From CAZIOH01 sp964540815 (GTDB lineage: Bacteria > Myxococcota_A > Polyangia > Fen-1088), in the NCBI GenBank assembly GCA_964540815.1, contig CAZIOH010000050.1, positions 1-45,714 on the forward strand: DNA of 45,714 bases. The letters are read 5' to 3'. Below the pieces are notes generated by a model, which saw only the letters and a list, made by a program, of their open reading frames with translations, had not been told where the DNA came from and made no database searches. Both the position numbers and the translations under genes were made by a program. Positions 33,572 to 42,149 of this stretch are shown one piece after another. Positions within the stretch are counted from its first letter, which is position 1. Every line of letters begins with the position of its first letter.

Positions 33572-34016
33572 GATCGTCGCCGAGCTGTTCGAGGACGACG
33601 CCCCAGGAACGGTCGCCAACTTCGTGGGGCTGGCGGCCGGCACCAAGGAATTCACCGATCCCAAGACCGGCAAGAAGACCAAGCGGGCGTACTACGACGG
33701 GCTGACGTTCCACCGGGTGATCCAGGACTTCATGATCCAGGGCGGCTGTCCGCTCGGGACCGGCGCCGGTGGGCCAGGCTATACGATCAAGGACGAGCTC
33801 TCCGGGAAGAAGCAGGTGCACAAGGCCGGCTCTCTCTCGATGGCCAAGACGGCGGCCCCCGATTCGGGAGGCTCGCAGTTCTTCATCTGTCACTCCCCGC
33901 AGCCGCACCTCGACCGGAAGCACACGGTCTTCGGCCAGGTCACGGCCGGCATGGACGTGGTGAACAAGATCCGCGGCGGCGACAAGATGAATCGGGTCTG
34001 GATCGAGGAGGCGTGA
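33537..34016 (+). CDS. Cyclophilin-type peptidyl-prolyl cis-trans isomerase
   Basis: 159-residue cytoplasmic PPIase (no signal peptide) that speeds proline isomerisation during folding. Active-site features of the family are TFHRVIQDFMIQGG (catalytic Arg in FHR), GSLSMAKTAAPDSGGSQFFIC and LDRKHTVFGQVTAGMDVV. ATG 33537 lies inside the end of the EI24-type gene, with AAAGGAC upstream. Its length is normal. Confidence 0.95.
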   Translation: MKRVHFETDKGEIVAELFEDDAPGTVANFVGLAAGTKEFTDPKTGKKTKRAYYDGLTFHRVIQDFMIQGGCPLGTGAGGPGYTIKDELSGKKQVHKAGSLSMAKTAAPDSGGSQFFICHSPQPHLDRKHTVFGQVTAGMDVVNKIRGGDKMNRVWIEEA

Positions 34017-34052
34017 TGCCCGACCCGGTCGCGGCCCCGGTGGGCCGATTGG

Positions 34053-34082
34053 TTGACATTCTGGGGGCTCAGGCTCGATAAA
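34053..34082 (+). promoter_or_regulatory. Strong sigma70-like promoter of the PEGA3 kinase gene
   Basis: A perfect -35 TTGACA (34053-34058) is followed after 18 bp by GATAAA (34077-34082). The start would be near 34089, leaving a leader of about 130 nt that is rich in ACTTCC-type pyrimidine repeats (34090-34130). Confidence 0.6.
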
Positions 34083-34221
34083 TGACCATACCTTCCACTT
34101 CCGACTTCCGGCTTCAGAGCTCCGACTTCGCGATTTCGCCCCTCGCGCTTCATGTCACGAAATCTCTCCATCTCCGTCTCCGTGCGCGGTCCATCGTGCA
34201 TCCCCTCACCCAGGTAAGCGA

Positions 34222-37200
34222 TTGAAGAAGCCAATTCCGTTCGGCAAGTACTACCTCCTCGAGCGGATCAACGTCGGAGGGATGGCGGAGGTCTTCAAGG
34301 CGAAGGCCTTCGGCGTCGAGGGATTCGAGCGCCTGCTCGCCGTCAAGCGCATCCTGCCCAACATCGCGGAGGACGAAGAGTTCATCGCGATGTTCATCGA
34401 CGAGGCGAAGATCGCGGTGCAGCTCCAGCACGCGAACATCGCGCAGATCTTCGATCTCGGGAAGGTGGACGACAGCTACTTCATCGCGCTCGAGTACGTG
34501 CTCGGGCGCGATCTGCGCGCGATGTTCGACCGCATGCAGCAGCGAAAGGAGACCATGCCGCTCGCGCAGGCCTGCTTCATCATGATGCAGGTCTGCGAGG
34601 GGCTGGACTACGCGCACAACAAGCGAGATGCCCAGGGCCGGGAGCTGCACCTCGTCCACCGCGACATCTCCCCCCAGAACGTGCTCGTGGGGTTCGAGGG
34701 CGAGGTCAAGCTGATCGACTTCGGGATCGCCAAGGCGGCCGGGAAGGCCTCGAAGACCCAGGCCGGCATCCTGAAGGGCAAGTTCGGGTACATGTCGCCC
34801 GAGCAGGTGCGTGGGCTCCCCATCGATCGCCGCAGCGACATCTTTTCGGTGGGCATCGTGCTCTACGAGCTGCTCACCGGTGAGCGCCTGTTCATGGGCG
34901 AGAGCGACTTCTCCACCCTCGAGAAGGTCCGCAACGTCGAGATCCTCCCGCCCTCGTCCTACAACAAGACCATCCCGCACGAGCTCGAGCGGATCGCGCT
35001 CAAGGCCCTGGCCAAGGATCCCGAGGATCGCTACCAGAACGCCATCGATCTGCACGACGATCTGCAGGCGTTCCTCTACACCAAGGCGGAGATCTACTCG
35101 CGCAAGGATCTGGCCGCGTGGATGAAGAAGACCTTCCCGGCCGAGATCGAGGAGGAGAACGCCAAGGCAGAGCAGTTTCGTCTGATCGTGGCCCCCGAGT
35201 CCGAGGCACCGGCCGTGCCCTCTTCCCGTCGGACCATGCTCGGCACCGGCATCAACTCCGGTGGGGTGCCCCTGGCCTCGAGCGGCGGCGGGGTCTCCGG
35301 TCGCCTGTCGGGTGGTCACAAGGGGAGCAAATCCAACCAGGGCGGGGGAGGTGGCGAGCCCCGTCAGAGCGGCAAGCTCGGCGGCGCCGCCGGGGGCAAC
35401 GCCGGCAACGTCGGCAACGTCAGTACGACCGGCGGGCAGAATGGCCGGGGCGGCCAGGAGGGGCTCGGCCCCGACCGCTCGGCTGGCAACCGCACGAGTC
35501 CGCTCAGGACCTCGGGTGCTGGAGCTCACGCGCCGGGCGGGGCATCCCCGCCACCCGGAATGACCAGCGGCAAGGCCGGACCGAGGGGCGGCGGCGGGGC
35601 CGCGGCGGCCTCGGGTGAGGAGCTCGGCTGGGACGACGACGAGCTCGACACACAGATCTACGAGAAGGAGCCGGTCAGCGAGGAGGCCGAGCTGCTCGAC
35701 ACGCGGGACCTCTTCGAGGACGACGACGATCGGACCGTCGCCAACGAGCCACCTCCGGACATCCTCCGCGCGGCGACGGCGCCCAGCCTGGCCACCCCCG
35801 AGCCGACCGGCGTGATTCGCAGCGAGGCCCGGACCCCCGCCAGCGGCAGCCGCATCACTTCCCCGACGGGAACCGGCACGCGCCTGCCAGGGCCCCCCAC
35901 CGGTTCGAAGTCGTTGTTCGGCGTTCCAGCGCCGGTGGTGCCGACGCCGAGCGGGCAGGTGCGGGGAGCGAACCCGACGCCAACCCCCGGCAGCCTTCGG
36001 AGCTCCCGCCTCGCGTTCCCGGCGGCCCCCGCCATGCCGCGACCCCAGAGCGGCAGCTTCGAGGCGCCCGCGGGTGCCGCGGGTGCCCCGGCGAGCGTGA
36101 GCGCCCGCCGAAAGAAGCTGGCCATCTGGGCGGTCCCGCTGCTCCTGGTGGCGGTGGCCGGTGTCACCGGGACTTACTTCTGGTCGATCAACCGGGCGGG
36201 AAGGCTGGAGATCGTCACGGTGCCCGCCGACGCGACGATCCTGGTGGACAACGTCAAGGTGTCCGAGCGGTCGCCCTACGCGGTCGAGCAGTCCCCCGGC
36301 ACGTACACGGTGTCGGTGGTCCGGGCTGGCTACAACCGCTACGACCAGAGCGTCGAGGTGCGGCCCGGCCAGCCTGCCAACCTGTCGGTGGCGCTCGAAG
36401 CGGCGGCGGATACCGGCTTCGAGCTGACGAGCGAGCCCCCCGGGGGGCTGGTGTGGCTGGACGGCGTCCCGATGAGCGGGCCCGAGGGCCAGGCACGCAC
36501 CGACTTCCGGGCTTACCGCATCCCGCCAGGCAAGCACGTCATCGAGATAAAGGGCGACACGCGGTACTACCCCTGGAAGCAGGAGGTGGACGTGGAGGCC
36601 GGGGGGATCAAGAAGGTCCGCGCTACCCTGGTGATGGTGGGCTCGGGCGGCGGTGACAAGGGCAAGGGCCCGGCGGGGGGCAGCCCGGCGGCAGCGGCGG
36701 CGGCGGTCGCGGGAGAGGCGGCCGCGCGGGCCGCGGCCGCGGCGCACGCGCCCGGGGCGACCTCGCCACCGGGCGGCGCGGGGACGCCCGAGCCGGGTCA
36801 GGGTGCTCCTGGGCAAGCCGGTGTCGGTGATGGCACGGCCAAGCTGACGGATGCCCAGCTGGCGGCGGCGCGGCGCCGGCGCCCTGGACGCGACCTCGGC
36901 GGCGACGTCACCGACGGGCTCGGGACGGCTGCGGGGTCGACGTCGGCGGCTCCGGGCGGAGGGCGGCTGGCGAAAGCGGGAGCGACGGGCGACGAGCCGG
37001 GAGCGGGCGGCGATTGCAACATCACGGTGGGCACGCGGCCCTGGTCGGAGATCTGGATCGACGGGAGGAACACCGGGCGACACACGCCGTACTCGGAGAG
37101 CATCTCCTGTGGGCGGCACAAGCTCACCTTCAAGCGACCGGACCTGAACCTCGATCGCACCGAGACGGTCAACGTCCGCTCGGGGGAGACCTTCAAGCAG

Positions 37201-37230
37201 TCCTACGCGCTCGAGTCCGAGTCGGAGTGA
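34222..37230 (+). CDS. Transmembrane Ser/Thr protein kinase with three PEGA domains
   Basis: 1002 residues. Kinase domain 8-280: glycine loop INVGGMAEVFKA, Lys42 in LLAVKRI, catalytic HRDISPQN (Asp148), DFG (Asp166) and YMSPEQVRG; all key residues are intact. A Gly/Ser/Pro-rich linker (about 330-630) includes an acidic patch (WDDDELDTQIYEKEP, LFEDDDD). One membrane helix (about 632-654) leads to two tandem PEGA domains (GRLEIVTVPADATILVDN, about 660-727; GFELTSEPPGGLVWLDG, about 731-805). An Ala/Gly/Arg spacer and a third PEGA-like domain (CNITVGTRPWSEIWIDG, about 932-1000) follow. The start is TTG 34222, since no ATG precedes the glycine loop. It stands alone behind its own promoter, convergent with a methyltransferase gene 25 bp away. 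Confidence 0.95.
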   Translation: MKKPIPFGKYYLLERINVGGMAEVFKAKAFGVEGFERLLAVKRILPNIAEDEEFIAMFIDEAKIAVQLQHANIAQIFDLGKVDDSYFIALEYVLGRDLRAMFDRMQQRKETMPLAQACFIMMQVCEGLDYAHNKRDAQGRELHLVHRDISPQNVLVGFEGEVKLIDFGIAKAAGKASKTQAGILKGKFGYMSPEQVRGLPIDRRSDIFSVGIVLYELLTGERLFMGESDFSTLEKVRNVEILPPSSYNKTIPHELERIALKALAKDPEDRYQNAIDLHDDLQAFLYTKAEIYSRKDLAAWMKKTFPAEIEEENAKAEQFRLIVAPESEAPAVPSSRRTMLGTGINSGGVPLASSGGGVSGRLSGGHKGSKSNQGGGGGEPRQSGKLGGAAGGNAGNVGNVSTTGGQNGRGGQEGLGPDRSAGNRTSPLRTSGAGAHAPGGASPPPGMTSGKAGPRGGGGAAAASGEELGWDDDELDTQIYEKEPVSEEAELLDTRDLFEDDDDRTVANEPPPDILRAATAPSLATPEPTGVIRSEARTPASGSRITSPTGTGTRLPGPPTGSKSLFGVPAPVVPTPSGQVRGANPTPTPGSLRSSRLAFPAAPAMPRPQSGSFEAPAGAAGAPASVSARRKKLAIWAVPLLLVAVAGVTGTYFWSINRAGRLEIVTVPADATILVDNVKVSERSPYAVEQSPGTYTVSVVRAGYNRYDQSVEVRPGQPANLSVALEAAADTGFELTSEPPGGLVWLDGVPMSGPEGQARTDFRAYRIPPGKHVIEIKGDTRYYPWKQEVDVEAGGIKKVRATLVMVGSGGGDKGKGPAGGSPAAAAAAVAGEAAARAAAAAHAPGATSPPGGAGTPEPGQGAPGQAGVGDGTAKLTDAQLAAARRRRPGRDLGGDVTDGLGTAAGSTSAAPGGGRLAKAGATGDEPGAGGDCNITVGTRPWSEIWIDGRNTGRHTPYSESISCGRHKLTFKRPDLNLDRTETVNVRSGETFKQSYALESESE

Positions 37231-37255
37231 GCCCCCCGAGCTCGACGTCGGCGCG

Positions 37256-37906
37256 TCAGCCCTTGGTCCACGCGGCGCACTGATACAGGGCGAGGGAGAT
37301 GGGGGCCCGGGGCGGGAAGGCCACTCGGGCCACCCGCTCGAGGACCTGGGCGAGGGCCCGGTGGATCCGGGCCGGCGGGCTCACGTGGTGGTCGTCAATC
37401 CCAGGGAAGCCGATCGCCTCGAAGGCGCGCGACATGAGCGGGCTGACCGCGGGGTAACCGGTGACGAGGGTGCCCCCCGGCTTGAGCGTCCGCGCGAGGC
37501 CGCGCGCGGCGGCTGCAGCGTCGCGGATGTGCTCGAGGACCGAGAAGCAGACCACGGCGTCGAAGTGGTCGGCGGGCAGGTCGGCATCTCGCAGGAGATC
37601 GGCCTGCCGGAAGGTGGCGGCGCAGCCGGGGGCGACCAGGCGATCGAGGCCGGCGGCGAGCGTCAGGTCGGTCCCCGTGTACTCGGCGAAGTTCGCGGTG
37701 AGGGTCGGGACGAGCACCCCGCTGCCGACGCCGACCTCGAGCACCCTGGCCGGGCCCCGCCCGCGGGGTGGGAGGAGGTCGAGGCCCATCTGCAGCCGGT
37801 GGCGATACAGCCACCCCACCCATGGGTGGTAGTAGTACGGCAACGGATCGTGCGCATCGTTCGGCGTGAGGGCTCCCTCGGCGGGGAGGCGCAGGGACAT
37901 GGGCAT
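37256..37906 (-). CDS. Class I SAM-dependent methyltransferase
   Basis: 216 residues. SAM-binding motif I is RVLEVGVGSGVLVPTL, and motif IV-like FDAVVCFSVLEHI and LKPGGTLVTGYPAV are typical of small-molecule or lipid methyltransferases of the Methyltransf_11 group. The N-terminal HDPLPYYYHPWVGWLYRHRLQMGLDLLP segment resembles enzymes acting on membrane-associated substrates. ATG 37906 lies 8 bp after the upstream stop, with GGTGAG as ribosome site; ATG 37900 is an alternative. It forms an operon with the TPR-like gene. The substrate is unknown. Confidence 0.88.
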   Translation of the reverse strand: MPMSLRLPAEGALTPNDAHDPLPYYYHPWVGWLYRHRLQMGLDLLPPRGRGPARVLEVGVGSGVLVPTLTANFAEYTGTDLTLAAGLDRLVAPGCAATFRQADLLRDADLPADHFDAVVCFSVLEHIRDAAAAARGLARTLKPGGTLVTGYPAVSPLMSRAFEAIGFPGIDDHHVSPPARIHRALAQVLERVARVAFPPRAPISLALYQCAAWTKG

Positions 37907-37914
37907 GGGTGGGC

Positions 37915-38856
37915 TCACCGGGGGGAGGGCAAGGGGGAAGAGGCGCGCGCGCCATCCGTCGTGTCGTCGGTCGCGGGCCGGTGCGGATCGGCGGGCGGAC
38001 CCGAGAACCGGCGCGGACCGGCGATGAGCGAGAAGGCCTCGGGGGCGTAGGGGTAGCGCGAGGCCACGTCGCGCGCCAGGGAGCTGGCAGCCTCCTCGAC
38101 GGCGGCAGCGTGCCGGTGGCCGAGCAGCTCTCCCAGCCGACGCGCGATCTCGGCGCGGGTCTGAGGGCTGTCGGAGTGCGCATAGGCCTGCTCGAGGTGA
38201 TGGATGGCGAGCTCCTCGCCCCCCTCCCGGGTGAGCATGCGCGCGACCAGGTTCGGCAGCCACGATGGCACGCCGTCGAGCAAGGTCGCCTGGCGCAGGG
38301 CTTCGATCCCCTGCTGCCGCCACTCGGGCACCCGTGGGTCGTCCTCGCCGGCGAGCCGCGGCAGCTCGTAGAAGAGGTTGAAGCCGCGCTGGAAGGGGAG
38401 CTCCCAGTCACCGGGAAAGACGTCCGCGCCGCGGCCGAGCAGGCGGTTGGCGCCGAGGAAGGCCTCGACGGTGAGGGGACCGCCCGAGTACACGAGCATG
38501 GCCGCCGACCGCAGGTAGAGGCGATGGAACCGAGGGTCGAGCTCGAGGGCGGTCGCGAGCGCTTGCTCGAGGCGGCGCGGATCGGCCTGCCCCGCCAGCG
38601 CGCCGCCGAAGTAGACGTTGGCGCGCGCCGCCACCAGGTCCGCCATCATCTCGTGGTGCCCGAGCCCGAGCGCGCGGAGCACGGCCGCGCGCGGCAGGTA
38701 CATCGTGTCGCGCTCGGGCGCGAAGGCCTCCCGCAAGGTGAGCGCCGCCCGCAGGGCCTGGCGGGTCCCGAGCGCGAGCGCCAGCGCGGCCGCGACGGCC
38801 AGCGCAATGCCGAGGAGGGGCGCGAGGGGCCTCGACACGCGCTGGCCGCCACCCAT
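37915..38856 (-). CDS. Membrane-anchored TPR-like protein
   Basis: 313 residues. One N-terminal membrane helix (about 12-32, PLLGIALAVAAALALALG) is followed by a helical-repeat domain. LGHHEMMADLVAARANVYFGG, LEQALATALELDPRFHRLYLRSA and GIEALRQATLLDGVPSWLPNLVARML show the A/L/Y spacing of TPR repeats, and PQTRAEIARRLGELLGH continues it. It is probably an envelope-located adaptor. ATG 38856 gives a proper anchor; GTG 38892 would add 12 residues. A methyltransferase follows 8 bp later. Confidence 0.8.
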   Translation of the reverse strand: MGGGQRVSRPLAPLLGIALAVAAALALALGTRQALRAALTLREAFAPERDTMYLPRAAVLRALGLGHHEMMADLVAARANVYFGGALAGQADPRRLEQALATALELDPRFHRLYLRSAAMLVYSGGPLTVEAFLGANRLLGRGADVFPGDWELPFQRGFNLFYELPRLAGEDDPRVPEWRQQGIEALRQATLLDGVPSWLPNLVARMLTREGGEELAIHHLEQAYAHSDSPQTRAEIARRLGELLGHRHAAAVEEAASSLARDVASRYPYAPEAFSLIAGPRRFSGPPADPHRPATDDTTDGARASSPLPSPR

Positions 38857-39208
38857 CGTGAAGGGACTGGGGCGCGGCTGGGGGATGCTCACGGCCCCGC
38901 TCCCACGCCATCCGTCCAGATCGCCGCGCCCGCTCCATGAATTGCAGTCCTCGGCGCTCCGCGGGAGCGCTGTCTCTCCATGAAGGGGCGATCCGCGCCG
39001 CGTCCTCCGATCGCCTCGCCCCGGGAAGCGGGGAGAGGTTGAGGGAGAGGGGCCCCACATTTCGTCGAGGACGTGGGACCCGCCGGATGCGGCCGCCGAA
39101 AATCGAAAGCGAGACGCCGCTCGGGCGAGTGTGGTCGGAGGGAGCTTCGCGGGGCGAGGGGATAATGAGAGGAGGGGGCTCCGGTTGCGGCCAGGAGGGC
39201 CCGGGGCG
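38857..39208. other. 352-bp noncoding gap with a REP-like pair
   Basis: No convincing ORF on either strand. It contains the inverted pair described at 39014-39159 and CTCTCC/GGAGAG-rich stretches (39031-39051) of the kind common in dispersed intergenic repeats. The promoter of the TPR-methyltransferase operon should be in its left part. Confidence 0.5.
39014..39159. repeat. REP-like inverted pair (CCTCGCCCCG arms)
   Basis: Positions 39014-39029 and 39144-39159 are 16-bp inverted copies with one mismatch, 114 bp apart. The left copy is followed by CGGGGAGAGGTTGAGGGAGAGGGG, of the type found as dispersed intergenic repeats in many proteobacteria. A partial relative lies at 30742-30755. Confidence 0.55.
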
Positions 39209-40702
39209 TCACGAGGCGCCCTCCGGAGCGCCCGGGCCTCGGGCTGCAGCGCCCAGTTTCGGCTCGCCTGGCTCGCCGGGCGTCGGGGCGGGGTCGCCCT
39301 CGCGCTCGGCGGCGTCGGCCGGCGCGGCGATCCCGAGCTTGGACAGCCGGTAGCGCATGGAACGAAACGAGATGCCGAGCAGCCGCGCCGCCTCGGTGCG
39401 GTTGTCGCCGGTGCGCTCGAGCGCGCGCAGGATCAGGGAGCGCTCGAAGGCTTCCACCTCTTGCTCGAGGTTCAGGCCCTCGGTCGGCAGCTCGGGCGCT
39501 GCGCGTCCCCCGACGCCGCGCAGCCCCTGTCTCAGCTCCGGCAGGGTGTCCGAGGTGATGTTCCCATCGGAGGACAGCGTGACCGCTCGCTCGATCAGGT
39601 TCTCGAGCTCGCGCACGTTCCCGGGGAAGGCGTACGACGTGAGGATCGACATCGCGGCCGGCGCGATCTCGCCGGCCGGGCGGGCATGCTCGGCCGAGAA
39701 CTTGCGCAGGAAGTGCTCGGCCAGGAGGGGGATGTCCTCGCGGCGCTCGCGCAGCGCCGGCATGCGGATCTGGATCACGTTGAGGCGGTAATAGAGGTCC
39801 TGGCGAAAGCTGCCGCGCTCCACCTCGGCCTCGAGATCGCGGTTGGTCGCAGCCACCACCCGCACGTCGATCTCCCGCTCGCTCACGCCCCCCACGGGCT
39901 TGATCCGCCGCTCCTGGAGCGCGCGCAGCAGCTTCACCTGCATGGCGAGGGGCAGCTCCCCCACCTCGTCGAGGAACAGGGTCCCGCCGTGGGCCATCTC
40001 GAAGAGCCCGGTCTTCTCGGCGGAGGCACCGGTGAAGGCCCCCTTGACGTGCCCGAACAGCTCGGACTCGAGCAAGGACTCGGGGATGGCGCCGCAGTTG
40101 ACGGCCACCAGCTCGTGCTCCGCCCGGGGCGACAGCTCGTGCAGCGCGCGCGCCGCCAGCTCCTTCCCGGTGCCCGACTCGCCGATCAAGAGCACGCTGG
40201 TGCGGGCGGGCGCGACCTTGCGGATGATCTCGAAGAGGCGGCCCATCGCGGCCGACTTGCCGAGCAGCCGGTCGAGCCGGTAGCGGCCCTGGATCTCCTG
40301 GCGGAGCGCCACGTTCTGGCGCAGCAGCAGGCGGCGCTCGAGCCCGCGCTCGACCACCAGCCCGGCCTCGTCGACCTTGAAGGGCTTGAGGAGGTAGTCG
40401 TAGGCGCCCGCCTTCATCGCCGCGATGGCGGTCTCGGCGGTGGCGTAGGCGGTCACCACCACCACCTGGGTGTCGGGGTGCAGCCGCTTCGACGCGTCGA
40501 GCACGTCGAGCCCGGTGCCGTCGGGCATGCGCAGGTCGGTGATGATGAGGTCGAACTCGCGCGCGGCGATGGCGGTCCGGGCCTGGGCGGCGCTGGCGGC
40601 GAGCTCGACCTCGTGGCCGGCGCGCTTCAGGTAGATCGAGAGGAACTCGCGCACCGAGCGCTCGTCGTCCACCACCAGGATCTGCCCCCGCATCGCCGCC
40701 AT
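39209..40702 (-). CDS. NtrC-family sigma54-dependent response regulator, PilR-like
   Basis: 497 residues with three domains. The receiver domain has acidic pocket VVDDE, phospho-acceptor Asp56 in LIITDLRMP, and TAYATAETAIAAMKAGAYDYLLKPFKVDE, a stretch very like PilR. The AAA+ domain has Walker A GESGTGKE, the sigma54-contact loop HVKGAFTGA, Walker B GGTLFLDEVGEL and arginine-finger region RQDLYYRLNVIQI. A Fis-type HTH is at the end (RTEAARLLGISFRSMRYRLSKLGI), followed by a disordered Pro/Gly/Ala tail. It should activate sigma54 promoters when phosphorylated. No pilS or pilA adjoins, so the pilus link rests only on similarity. ATG 40702 (or GTG 40705) follows the methyltransferase stop by a few bases, so the two are coupled. 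Confidence 0.94.
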   Translation of the reverse strand: MAAMRGQILVVDDERSVREFLSIYLKRAGHEVELAASAAQARTAIAAREFDLIITDLRMPDGTGLDVLDASKRLHPDTQVVVVTAYATAETAIAAMKAGAYDYLLKPFKVDEAGLVVERGLERRLLLRQNVALRQEIQGRYRLDRLLGKSAAMGRLFEIIRKVAPARTSVLLIGESGTGKELAARALHELSPRAEHELVAVNCGAIPESLLESELFGHVKGAFTGASAEKTGLFEMAHGGTLFLDEVGELPLAMQVKLLRALQERRIKPVGGVSEREIDVRVVAATNRDLEAEVERGSFRQDLYYRLNVIQIRMPALRERREDIPLLAEHFLRKFSAEHARPAGEIAPAAMSILTSYAFPGNVRELENLIERAVTLSSDGNITSDTLPELRQGLRGVGGRAAPELPTEGLNLEQEVEAFERSLILRALERTGDNRTEAARLLGISFRSMRYRLSKLGIAAPADAAEREGDPAPTPGEPGEPKLGAAARGPGAPEGAS

Positions 40703-40706
40703 CACA

Positions 40707-41435
40707 TCACGCGCGCTGCTTCTGGCACACCAGGATCAGAAAGCCGCCGAGGCCGCGCAGACCGGGGAGATCGCAGGCCCAGCGCTCGGCCTGCTCGAAG
40801 GCGCTGCCGAGGGCGGGCAGCCGCCAGACCTTGGAGGTCGGGGTGAAGATGCGAACGCCCCGGGTGGACAGGAGCCGCACGCCAGGAGGGAGGTAGCGTC
40901 GGGCCCGTGCCAGCGTGTCGTAGCGGGTGAAGACGTCGCGGTCGGTGGTCTCCTGGGCGATGCGTGCGGGCCCACCCAGGCGCTTGGTGAGGTAGCGCAG
41001 CGACCAGGGATTGTAGAACTCGAGCAGCAGGTGTCCGCCCGGGCGCACCAGGCGGGCGAGCTCGGCCAGCGCCGCCTCGATCGGCGGGACGTGAGCCAGG
41101 ACCTTCATGCTGTACACGAGATCGAACGCGGCGGACGGGAGCGGGATGCTGGTGATGCCGGCCTGGAGCACGCGCAGTCCCCGGGCGCGCGCCTGGCCGA
41201 GCATCCCGCGCGAGAGATCCACTCCCACCGCCGAGCGTCCGATGGCGCTGGCCTCCTTGAGCAGCAGCCCGGTCCCGCACCCGGCCTCGAGGATGTCGCC
41301 GCCGGCGCCGTGGCGCCGCACGAGCTCGAGCTCGAGCGCGTCGATCATGCGGTGATAACCCCGGTGGCGGTGGTCATCGTAGGTCCGGGAGAACCGGTCG
41401 TAGTACGTCTGCGTCGACGGCGGGCCCGCAAGCAT
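40707..41435 (-). CDS. Class I SAM-dependent methyltransferase
   Basis: 242 residues, Methyltransf_11 type. TYYDRFSRTYDDHRHRGYHRMID is the common N-terminal segment, motif I is ILEAGCGTGLLLKEA, then VGVDLSRGMLGQARARGLRV, FDLVYSMKVLAHV and LVRPGGHLLLEFYNPWSLRYL. The C-terminal half (RYDTLARARRYLPPGVRLLSTRGVRIF) resembles enzymes of quinone or lipid methylation. A CATAAT hexamer (41449-41444 on the minus strand) lies eight bases before the ATG. The PilR-like gene follows directly. Confidence 0.9.
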   Translation of the reverse strand: MLAGPPSTQTYYDRFSRTYDDHRHRGYHRMIDALELELVRRHGAGGDILEAGCGTGLLLKEASAIGRSAVGVDLSRGMLGQARARGLRVLQAGITSIPLPSAAFDLVYSMKVLAHVPPIEAALAELARLVRPGGHLLLEFYNPWSLRYLTKRLGGPARIAQETTDRDVFTRYDTLARARRYLPPGVRLLSTRGVRIFTPTSKVWRLPALGSAFEQAERWACDLPGLRGLGGFLILVCQKQRA

Positions 41436-41443
41436 GGCCGCCG

Positions 41444-41449
41444 ATTATG
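41444..41449 (-). promoter_or_regulatory. Possible -10 for a near-leaderless methyltransferase mRNA
   Basis: CATAAT on the minus strand is a 5/6 match to the -10 consensus and ends eight bases before the ATG at 41435. No clear -35 is seen. Readthrough from the TlpA-like gene, whose stop is 90 bp upstream, is also possible. Confidence 0.35.
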
Positions 41450-41525
41450 CGGCCTGCCCCGACCCCGCGCCAGCCGCCAGCACCAGGCTCCAAGCCCCTC
41501 GCCCGGCGCGCCCGGGGGTGGGCCT

Positions 41526-42149
41526 TCAGCGCAGGCTTTCCAGGCAGGCGATGGCTTCGGGGCGGGACCAGTCGCGCTTGTTGATGAAGTAATGGCGCAC
41601 GAAGCCGCGCGCATCGATGAAGTAGGTCTCGGGAAACTTCTCGGTCCCGTAGCGCTTGGGGACCTCGCGGCTCTGATCGAGAAGCACCCCGAGGCGGGTG
41701 CCACTCGAGAAGAAGCGCTTGATGACGTCCCAGTCCTCGTCGACGCTGACCGCCACGGTGCGCACGTCGGTGCCGTCCAGCCCCGCCGCCAGGTTCTCCA
41801 TCGAGGGCATCTCCTCGGTGCAGGGCGGGCACCAGGTCGCCCAGAAGTTCAGGAAGACCGGGTGGCCGCGCAGCGAGCGCAGCGAGATGCTGCGCCCGCT
41901 CACGTCCTTGAGATCGAAGTCCGGCGCCTCTCCGGTCTGCAGGGCAGGCGGGAGGGGATCCGGGCGCAGCGCGAGGCAGGCCGCCGCGCGCGTCCGGACC
42001 AGGCCGTCGCGCGCGGCCGCGAAGAACTGCATCGCGACCACGGCGACCGCGGCGACGGTCACCGCCGCACCGCCGAGACGCAACCGGCGGTGCGTCTCGG
42101 CGGCCGACGGTGATCGGGCTGGTGCCCGAGCTGTCGGGGGTGTGCTCAC
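41526..42149 (-). CDS. TlpA/ResA-like membrane-anchored thioredoxin
   Basis: 207 residues. One N-terminal helix (about 27-45, GGAAVTVAAVAVVAMQFF) anchors the protein with its thioredoxin fold in the periplasm. The domain starts APDFDLKDVSGRSISLRSLRGHPVFLNFWATWCPPC (quoted in part), with the redox pair Cys107-Cys110 in WCPPC. EEMPSMENLAAGL, VAVSVDEDW and the cis-Pro-type KFPETYFIDARG follow. TlpA/ResA proteins are usually reductants, for example in cytochrome c maturation. GTG 42149 overlaps the stop of the tetra-DsbA gene (GTGA), so the two are made together. Its partner and direction of electron flow are not shown. Confidence 0.93.
   Translation of the reverse strand: MSTPPTARAPARSPSAAETHRRLRLGGAAVTVAAVAVVAMQFFAAARDGLVRTRAAACLALRPDPLPPALQTGEAPDFDLKDVSGRSISLRSLRGHPVFLNFWATWCPPCTEEMPSMENLAAGLDGTDVRTVAVSVDEDWDVIKRFFSSGTRLGVLLDQSREVPKRYGTEKFPETYFIDARGFVRHYFINKRDWSRPEAIACLESLR

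Noticed and set aside
39209..41435. A pilus regulatory locus (PilS/PilR)
   Set aside because: The regulator resembles PilR, but no PilS, pilin or pilus assembly gene is present; the neighbour is a methyltransferase.
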